From assembly GCA_023423405.1 (NCBI GenBank), contig JAFAFR010000026.1:1-11695 (forward strand): a stretch of 11,695 bases of DNA, given 5' to 3'. Below are positions 6,029 to 11,695 of this stretch, one piece after another. How positions within the stretch are numbered: position 1 is the stretch's first letter; every line of letters begins with the position of its first letter. Source of the DNA: Bacteroidota bacterium (GTDB lineage: Bacteria; Bacteroidota; Bacteroidia; Chitinophagales; Chitinophagaceae). A program made the translations under genes and the position numbers. The notes below the pieces were generated by a model. That model did not search any database and was not told the origin of the DNA. It saw nothing but the letters and a program-made list of their open reading frames with translations.

Positions 6029-9000
6029 TTAGTTGATGCGTACATAAGATCCGGTTCCAATGGCTATGTTGCTGAAACTGGCAGAAGCGCCGTATTGGGT
6101 GTATCCGTTTACATTGAATGTCCAGCCGCCGGATCCCGGCGTAAAATAAACGTTGTAGGTGCCGGTAGGCATGCTTACACTGTTGGACCCGCCTGGTGTA
6201 AGGTACAGGTCATAACCCTGGCCATTCGCCTGGTTGGTAAAATGGATCTGGCAGGAAACGCTGGCATAACTGTTCCCTGTAACCACCACGTTCGCCGGGT
6301 TACAGTTCCCTTTCAGGTTCGCATATCCCTGACCGTATTGTGTGACCAGTGCCGCCGCTTTCTGGTTGGCTTCTGTTTGCGTATTGGCATAAAAAGTATT
6401 TGCCGGGACCGTATAGGTAACCTGTGTTCCCGCATACCCCGGACTGCAGTTGGTTTTGGTGTAGCTGCCCGACTGGGCCGTATTGCCGTACAAGCCACAA
6501 ACCTCTCCACCCATTCCGTAATAGGTATAGCAAACTGTTTTTAATACGTTCCCATCTTCGTCCTTTATAAACGAGAGCCTGCCATAACTGTCGTAGTAAA
6601 AATAATTTACCCGGTTGTTCTCATCACATTCCGAAATGATGCCGATGCCGGGGTCATAGGCCCTGGTTACCATGGCTGCATTTACCGGGAATATGCGGAT
6701 TTCATCGATGGGATAGTCACCGTTGGCAATGGTGCAGGAAGTGTGCGCGGAAATCGTATGCTCATAACAGTTCCATCCGTTTTTCGATTTTATATAGTTG
6801 GCCGGACTTCCCATTACCGAGCAGGCCGGGCCCTTGATCCAGTACACCACTTTGTAGGTGGTGGAAGAAGACAGTCCGGATTTGGTGATGGCTCCCCGCA
6901 GGGTGTAAGCTGTCCTTCCCGTTACAGCTCCTTCGTTGAAAAGAAAATTATTCATCACGAGCCCGGTCCATCCATTCCAGTCGTCGCCTTCAAAAGACAA
7001 ATAGCCAATATCACTTTTAGCAGCATTGGTTGCTTCTGCAACCGGGTACAACCCTTTGTAGTTCCAGATATAGGATTTTGCGAGATCTGCTTCCTTCTTA
7101 ACCGATGCGATGTTGCCCCGGTTGTCGTAAGCAGTGTATTGCAGCCTGTTCTCATACGCGGCTGCGCCCCGTTTGGTTTTCACCGTGGCTGGCAATATCC
7201 TGCTGCCCGTAAGGCTGTACACCGTTTTTACAGCTTCAGTGCTGCTGCCCCGCTGGCTGTTCACTTCAATGGGATAGTTGAGCATATTGCCCGTCACCAT
7301 CTGCGTGGAGATGCTGCCCACTTCGGCGTCTCCTGTCAGGTCGGCCGGGTATTTAATGGATTGTGTGGTGTTCTGGGAATTGCTGCCTTCTGTTACAATG
7401 GATACAGGAAGTCCCTTGTCGTTGTAGGTATAGCTGGTTTTTTGGGTAAAATTCCCATTGGGTGTGTATTCTGTTTCAAGCGTATAGTCCAGCACCTCAT
7501 CACCCAGGATAAGCTCCGTGTTCTTCCATTCAAAAATGGGAAAGCCGTGTTGCTCCGCAAAGGTTTTTTCGTCCATTGGCTTATTGATAACAACGCCGCT
7601 CGGACTGCCTATTTCAAGAAACTTGAATACCGATACCCCGCGATAGGTCGTGGTGCTGTTCAATATATAATTATCTGACTTTTTGCGCACCAGTGTAAAA
7701 GAGCCATCCGTATTCTTTTTATAGAATTCTGTGGAACCCAGCCTGGGCTCGCGACTGTAATCGTACTGCCAGATAGAACTTCGGTGCATATGATAGGGTG
7801 ACAGTCCGCTATAGTTATACAACAGCTGTGGGCTATTTGGAGGAAATGAACCATACATCGACGTGCTCCATTGGTAGGTAAATGGAGTGGAATAATAATA
7901 CATGGTCTTGCCTGCATTCTGTGCAATGGTTCCATTGTATTCTGTCACCGTTCCGTACATCAGGGGGCGATCCAGCAGTTCCTGCAGTTCCTGACAGAAT
8001 TCAGAACTGTAGGTGCGTGCCCTGAAATATTCGTACATATTGGGGCCCGAATACGTTCTCTGAAAATAATACCGCTCGTAAGACATGTCTTCATAATATG
8101 GCGTGGTCATTAGCAGCGACCCTACGCCGTCTTCGTTGCTTCCATACTTGTAGGTTTTGTATTGAATGTTCCCGGTATTGTCCGTCAGTTTGATCTCTTT
8201 TACCCGCACACCCGGCCCCGGGTATACGGTACCACCCTGGCGGTAATAGTTGGCTTCATAAGAAAATTCGGTAATGCCGCCCGTCGGATGGGTGATCTTG
8301 GTAAGGCAACCAGCTTCTGCCGCCAGGGCCAGGGCATCGCTGGGACTTCGGTTGCCCGGCTGCGTGAAATTGTACTGCACCAGGCCACCGGAAACCAGTA
8401 TTGTCCCCATTTGAGGAACAGTGGTGGAATTGGTTCTGCCATTAAAATATCCCCAATAGTCACGGCTGTTACTAGTGGTGTAGTTGGAGGCAGCATAGTC
8501 CATGGAATATTTTTCGACGTCTTGTCCCGTTGCCGTTTGGAACGCCATCTGCGTCAGCTTGTATTTCTGTGCGCTGCCCGCCTGCGATGGCGAATCCATA
8601 ATACCAACCGTTAACCTCACCTGCCGGATGATTTTTCCAAAAGCATCGTACACCACAATCTTTTCGATTCTCCCCCAGGAGTCGGTGGTATTGTAAACAA
8701 ATTCCACCTTGCCGCCCCGGTAGCGAATCTCTTTTATCCGCTTAGTGTCATAATCCATATAACCAGTCTTATTGCTGGGGTATTCTATGCTGTTACTCAT
8801 TGGATTGTTCGAATAGTTGTCCCTGATGATCAGCTCATGATAAGTGTGATGCATCCCTATATGTTTGTTCACGTAGGTAATGTTCACCGTGTCTTTTTTA
8901 TCGGCAGAAATAATGGACGTTAACAGGTTGCAGGTATTGTATTGACCGAAGTCGACATAGTCCTGCAACTTTTCCACCTCACCGAAATAATAATAGTTAC

Positions 9001-9598
9001 CCTTACCGTCGTACATTTCCGTTGGCATGGGTCCCGGTACGATCTTTACGGCCGTGCGTTTGAAGGGACGAACGATATAGCTTGAAACGTGTTCCTGGAT
9101 GAACTTTCCGGATTCACCGGGAATATTGTAGGTGTAAATATCATAGTTGCCATCCTTGATTTTGTAATAGATGTCGGAGAGATATTCATAATCAGCCTGG
9201 TTGGTCACTTGCCATTCGGTTTTGATGGTAGCCGGCATGTATTTGGAATCGGGCGCTCCTTTGATCACCCGCGAAATGCTTCCACCTGCGTTCAGTGACC
9301 AGCCGATGGCGACAAGACCGGATTCGTCGAATGCTTTCCGGCCGGTGCTATTGTAACTGATCGAGATGGGGATATCGATCATACCCGCATTGATGTGGTA
9401 AATAGGAATGTTGACCGACGGTGTACCGGTCCTGTAATCCAATCCATAGTCGGTGAAACGCGTCAACTGCGCCACATCGGGATTGGGCTGCAATATCCGC
9501 GGAAGCTCTACGTTGAGCTGGGCGTATAAGCCGGAACAGCTTAACAGCAAAAATGCCAGCGGAAGGACAATTCTATGCATAGGAAGATTTAAATACAT
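6029..9598 (-). CDS. Large exported YD-repeat protein, SpvB-like N-terminus and DUF5977 module, no RHS core
   Basis: The 1189-residue protein has a signal peptide ending LLLSCSGLYAQ. Next is a Bacteroidota RHS-type N-terminal domain: SYNSTG (81-86) and GLVAIGWSLNAGGSISR (94-110), which recalls the SpvB domain of Tc toxins (YNS...G.GWSL..sI.R). The middle is beta-rich with scattered YD-like units. Near the end are YDNRGNIASVKKE, SYIWNYKGLYPVAEATNA and SECDENNRVNYFYYDSYGRL (981-1015), very typical of this family. Residues 1037-1103 (YGNTAQSGSYTKTNCSPGYA onward) match DUF5977, with Cys1051 and Cys1099 a possible disulfide. The last 86 residues look like a small beta-sandwich. There is no RHS core or variable tip, so this is not a toxin-tipped protein. 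A start at 9580 (MHRIVLPL) is equally possible. SCSG could serve as a weak lipobox. It lies 19 bases after the beta-barrel gene and 6 before the next. Confidence 0.9.
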   Translation of the reverse strand: MYLNLPMHRIVLPLAFLLLSCSGLYAQLNVELPRILQPNPDVAQLTRFTDYGLDYRTGTPSVNIPIYHINAGMIDIPISISYNSTGRKAFDESGLVAIGWSLNAGGSISRVIKGAPDSKYMPATIKTEWQVTNQADYEYLSDIYYKIKDGNYDIYTYNIPGESGKFIQEHVSSYIVRPFKRTAVKIVPGPMPTEMYDGKGNYYYFGEVEKLQDYVDFGQYNTCNLLTSIISADKKDTVNITYVNKHIGMHHTYHELIIRDNYSNNPMSNSIEYPSNKTGYMDYDTKRIKEIRYRGGKVEFVYNTTDSWGRIEKIVVYDAFGKIIRQVRLTVGIMDSPSQAGSAQKYKLTQMAFQTATGQDVEKYSMDYAASNYTTSNSRDYWGYFNGRTNSTTVPQMGTILVSGGLVQYNFTQPGNRSPSDALALAAEAGCLTKITHPTGGITEFSYEANYYRQGGTVYPGPGVRVKEIKLTDNTGNIQYKTYKYGSNEDGVGSLLMTTPYYEDMSYERYYFQRTYSGPNMYEYFRARTYSSEFCQELQELLDRPLMYGTVTEYNGTIAQNAGKTMYYYSTPFTYQWSTSMYGSFPPNSPQLLYNYSGLSPYHMHRSSIWQYDYSREPRLGSTEFYKKNTDGSFTLVRKKSDNYILNSTTTYRGVSVFKFLEIGSPSGVVINKPMDEKTFAEQHGFPIFEWKNTELILGDEVLDYTLETEYTPNGNFTQKTSYTYNDKGLPVSIVTEGSNSQNTTQSIKYPADLTGDAEVGSISTQMVTGNMLNYPIEVNSQRGSSTEAVKTVYSLTGSRILPATVKTKRGAAAYENRLQYTAYDNRGNIASVKKEADLAKSYIWNYKGLYPVAEATNAAKSDIGYLSFEGDDWNGWTGLVMNNFLFNEGAVTGRTAYTLRGAITKSGLSSSTTYKVVYWIKGPACSVMGSPANYIKSKNGWNCYEHTISAHTSCTIANGDYPIDEIRIFPVNAAMVTRAYDPGIGIISECDENNRVNYFYYDSYGRLSFIKDEDGNVLKTVCYTYYGMGGEVCGLYGNTAQSGSYTKTNCSPGYAGTQVTYTVPANTFYANTQTEANQKAAALVTQYGQGYANLKGNCNPANVVVTGNSYASVSCQIHFTNQANGQGYDLYLTPGGSNSVSMPTGTYNVYFTPGSGGWTFNVNGYTQYGASASFSNIAIGTGSYVRIN

Positions 9599-9617
9599 TG
9601 GTTGGATTGATTTGCTT

Positions 9618-11084
9618 CTATTTGAATTGATATCCGACCCTGAAGAGCAGCGGTTGTGTGTGTGGCAATTGCCGGTTCCACAACGCGTCGTAGAGCAGGG
9701 AGAAGGTCGATTTGTATTTGCCGATCTGTTGTTTTTGCTGCAGTCCGATCACGGCACTCTGCTGCCAGTGACGGATGGTTTTCAGCACCGCCAGGCTCTC
9801 GATCTCACTTCGGTAGTTCCACTCTCCACCACCTGTCAGCCAGAAGCTCTTTTTAATCCTTACGTCGATAAAAGTCCTGAGCCCCATGCCCTGGTGGCTT
9901 ACCGCGATGTGCCGGATGTCCTGCCCCCAGCCCACCTTGTACGTTGCGCCAATACCTACGACTGAATTTTTGTTGACTCGGAAACCGAGACTCCCGGCGA
10001 TGTCGCTGGTCGTGGGGAAGTAACCGTTGGCCCGGGTGCTCTGTATGTTGGCGCCCAGCTCCACTCTCTTCAAAAAGTTCCGGCCTTTGCTTTCTGCCGG
10101 TTTGTAATTGGGCATGGCCGTTTCGTCTTCCTTTGACAGTGCTTTTTCCAACTGGCTTTTCACCGATTCCAGGGCCGCCTGGCCTTCCTGCATGCCGCTG
10201 GTCAGCGCCTGCTGGGCTGCCTGCGTACTGCCCATTCTCTGGGTGAGGTTGTTTAACACCTGGTCGCGGGTCTGTAGCCCGTTTAAGAGCGTGGAGGGGT
10301 CCATGTCGGCTACCTGGCCCGGCAACCGGAACATACTGCCCAGGATGGAGTACTTGTCGAAGAATTTTCTAAACGCCGGAATATGGGAGAGCAGTTCCAG
10401 GGCTTTTTGCTCCAGTTGGTTGGGATCGTTCAGGGCCTGTTTAAATTGCTGCAATTGTTGTTGATAGTACCCTGCCTGCTGTTGGTACTTGCGCCAGGTT
10501 TTGCCCAAAGGCAGGTGGGCGAGTTTTTCTTTGAGCTGTTGTTTTCTTTCTTCTATCAGTTGTTGTAGCTGCTCAGTTTGATTAAGCCGGTCGCCGATGG
10601 CTTTGTACTGGCTTTTGAGTTTTTCCAGTTCCGGGCCCTGCAGTTTGGCCAGGGTGGGGTCTTTTTCCAGGAAGTTGAGGGCTGTGGTCATGGAATCCAG
10701 CTTGCCCGAATAGGTGGCGGGCAGACCGGCAAGTTGGCTGCTGTCGGGTGAAAGCGTTTGTTTCCAGTTGTTGTAGAGCGAATCGCTGCCCAGTTGCAGG
10801 GAAGCCGCCAGGGCACTGTCCTGTTTTTCCAGTTTACGTCGCAGCCGGGTTTCCTGTCTTTGCAGTTTGCGCAGGCTTTTTTGGGTTTGCTTTTGCAGCC
10901 AGGATTCCGCACGCGACTGTTGCTCCGAAAGTTGATGCGAGAGTTTGCCCGGGAAGGCCAGGATCCTGTCCAATGAGGAGCCGGAGGCGGCAGCGCCGGC
11001 CTCTGCCCGGTAGCCCGACTGGGCCGTCAAAGTCCCGGTCGAAGCCACCACCAGCAGCAGCCAAAGGATAAGGTTTGTTCGCAT
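9618..11084 (-). CDS. Exported coiled-coil protein with C-terminal outer-membrane beta-barrel-like domain
   Basis: With the start at 11084 (MRTNLILWLLLVVASTGTLTAQ) the protein has 488 residues and opens directly with a signal peptide. A start 57 bases upstream would place 19 extra residues in front of the signal and is less likely. Residues 40-320 are helical and rich in Gln, Leu, Lys and Glu, with long coiled-coil runs (LRKLQRQETRLRRKLEKQD, TEQLQQLIEERKQQLKEK). From about 335 to the end the sequence turns into alternating hydrophobic strands (VELGANIQST, SVVGIGATYKVGWGQ, SFWLTGGGEWNYRSE) and ends in LLFRVGYQFK, as an outer-membrane beta-barrel of roughly eight strands would. I do not recognise a named family. 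It is first in the operon, 19 bases before the YD-repeat gene. A role as outer-membrane anchor or export partner for the RHS proteins is inference. Confidence 0.85.
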   Translation of the reverse strand: MRTNLILWLLLVVASTGTLTAQSGYRAEAGAAASGSSLDRILAFPGKLSHQLSEQQSRAESWLQKQTQKSLRKLQRQETRLRRKLEKQDSALAASLQLGSDSLYNNWKQTLSPDSSQLAGLPATYSGKLDSMTTALNFLEKDPTLAKLQGPELEKLKSQYKAIGDRLNQTEQLQQLIEERKQQLKEKLAHLPLGKTWRKYQQQAGYYQQQLQQFKQALNDPNQLEQKALELLSHIPAFRKFFDKYSILGSMFRLPGQVADMDPSTLLNGLQTRDQVLNNLTQRMGSTQAAQQALTSGMQEGQAALESVKSQLEKALSKEDETAMPNYKPAESKGRNFLKRVELGANIQSTRANGYFPTTSDIAGSLGFRVNKNSVVGIGATYKVGWGQDIRHIAVSHQGMGLRTFIDVRIKKSFWLTGGGEWNYRSEIESLAVLKTIRHWQQSAVIGLQQKQQIGKYKSTFSLLYDALWNRQLPHTQPLLFRVGYQFK

Positions 11085-11106
11085 CGTTAGTCGGTTGGTG
11101 GTTACA

Positions 11107-11127
11107 GAAAACGCATACGCGTTCCTG
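11107..11127. repeat. Imperfect inverted repeat close to the first start codon
   Basis: The arms AACGC and GCGTT flank ATAC at 11110-11123. The pairing extends outward imperfectly through ACAG and TGT. The repeat sits about 25-40 bases upstream of the ATG at 11084, so in mRNA it could affect ribosome access. It is short and could be chance. Confidence 0.25.
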
Positions 11128-11161
11128 TTATCCCAAAGCAAGAAAAAATTCCAATGCTGCG

Positions 11162-11181
11162 ATTCCGTATTTATACGGAAT
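11162..11181. repeat. Inverted repeat upstream of the operon (ATTCCGTA-4-TACGGAAT)
   Basis: Two perfect 8-base arms are separated by TTTA, centred about 87 bases upstream of the ATG of the first operon gene. It could be a regulator-binding site or, in the transcript, a small hairpin in the leader. No run of T follows at the right distance in the minus direction, so a terminator is unlikely. The perfect symmetry is seen. The function is not known. Confidence 0.45.
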
Positions 11182-11635
11182 TTTATCAGCCCGGATCATG
11201 CGAACAAATCAAACAAAAGATGTTGGAATAAAATACCGTGTTTTTCTCCCATGACCTTTTGAGAAAAAAGATGTATGGGAGCATTGACCTACAACTATAC
11301 CTTTCTGTTGGAAGGCACGTGGAGCCTCATTTTCAGCGGACAGAACAAATCGAATACAGCTTACCGTAAACCAGCCCGCTTTTGTCAAAAAAACTTGCTT
11401 TTCCCCTAAAAAAAGTGATTGGTTCGGAGTTTTTGGTCTGGACTTTAGCCTTGGATGGATGATTTTCGGCTACACAGGCTGGTGGTATTTTATCGCCCCG
11501 CCCGCATCGGGTTAACATACATAACAACCCCGCAATCACCAACGGTACCAATAACGCCATCAGCCGCTCAAAACCGGGCCTGCCTCCTCCTAAAACGAGC
11601 CGTTCATGCCGCCCAGGCTTTGCCGCTCGTGCCAT

Positions 11636-11693
11636 TTTCACCGCTCATCCTGTAGTGTTTGACCGCTGTTTCACCGCTCCGGCTGTACTGTTT
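11636..11693. repeat. Imperfect direct repeat, two copies, period 33 bases
   Basis: TTTCACCGCTC, three variable bases, then CTGTA[G/C]TGTTT occurs at 11636-11660 and again at 11669-11693: 21 of 25 positions are identical. The second copy reaches the window edge, so this may be the first part of a longer array. Two copies are too few to name a repeat class. Confidence 0.45.
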
Positions 11694-11695
11694 TA

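Larger units (their letters stand above)
11085..11695. other. Region without a convincing gene, upstream of the operon
   Basis: I find no protein here that I can support. The longest open frames (102 codons on the minus strand ending at 11333, 66 codons on the plus strand from 11455) show no recognisable motif, and the upper part of the first is low-complexity Arg/Gly-rich. The region must hold the promoter of the minus-strand operon. However, I see no clean Bacteroidota -7 element (TAnnTTTG) on the minus strand between 11085 and 11695, so none is called. It contains the inverted repeats listed separately and the start of an imperfect direct repeat at the right edge. Confidence 0.5.

Noticed and set aside
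6743..7678. Plus-strand open frame of 311 codons
   Set aside because: It is a shadow of the SpvB-like YD-repeat gene, with no recognisable motif and biased composition.
6029..9598. SpvB-like YD protein as a second polymorphic toxin
   Set aside because: It has no RHS core, no DPxG boundary and no composition change at the 3' end. The C-terminus is DUF5977 plus a beta-sandwich, and no immunity-like gene follows.
1107..9598. Type IX secretion C-terminal signal on the RHS or YD protein
   Set aside because: Neither C-terminus shows the conserved beta-sandwich with a terminal GxY...KK/R pattern. The toxin ends in a short basic tail after the protease domain.
11275..11409. Plus-strand 44-residue frame MGALTYNYTFLLEGTWSLIF...
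   Set aside because: Short, no homology I recognise, and its start lies in an inverted-repeat arm. Frames of this size are expected by chance.
11333..11641. Minus-strand open frame of 102 codons, or a 75-residue version starting MALLVPLVIAGLLCMLTRCGRG that resembles a lipoprotein signal
   Set aside because: Only the hydrophobic stretch is suggestive. The long version starts at a GTG inside the direct repeat, the remainder has no motif, and nothing links it to neighbours.

Overview
The window looks like an accessory region of a Bacteroidota chromosome, most likely Chitinophagaceae or a close relative. The supporting signs are long RHS/YD-repeat proteins with Bacteroidota-type N-termini (DUF6443-like in one, an SpvB-like YNS...GWSLNAGG...SR motif in the other), a DUF5977 module, start codons without Shine-Dalgarno sequences, and an IS407-group IS3 element. 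No species can be named. All convincing genes are on the minus strand, so the window is best read from right to left.

Region by region, in transcription order. (1) 11695-11085: about 600 bases without a convincing gene. They hold inverted repeats upstream of the first gene and the start of an imperfect 33-base-period repeat at the window edge. (2) 11084-9618: an exported protein with a long coiled coil followed by a C-terminal outer-membrane beta-barrel-like domain. (3) 9598-6029: a large exported YD-repeat protein with an SpvB-like N-terminus and a DUF5977 module, but no RHS core and no toxin tip. (4) 6022-5525: a small exported protein with a glutathione-peroxidase-like fold and no cysteine. 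(5) 5510-1107: an exported RHS protein with a DUF6443-like region, YD repeats, an RHS-associated core and a 205-residue AT-rich tip carrying a complete metzincin zinc-protease motif. (6) 1120-551: a lipoprotein gene overlapping the end of gene 5 by 14 bases, the best candidate for the immunity protein. (7) 563-377: a remnant of a second RHS gene. (8) 376 to the left edge: an IS3-family element that cuts this remnant, with orfA complete and orfB running off the window.

Genes 2 to 6 are spaced by 19, 6, 14 and -14 bases, so they very probably form one operon. The simplest reading is a polymorphic-toxin system: an RHS shell protein delivers a metalloprotease, a lipoprotein protects the producer, and three companion envelope proteins help assemble, anchor or export the toxin. 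The toxin/immunity reading rests on architecture and motifs. The roles of the three companions are inference. The RHS remnant and the IS element downstream of the immunity gene are what a locus looks like when it exchanges toxin tips by recombination.
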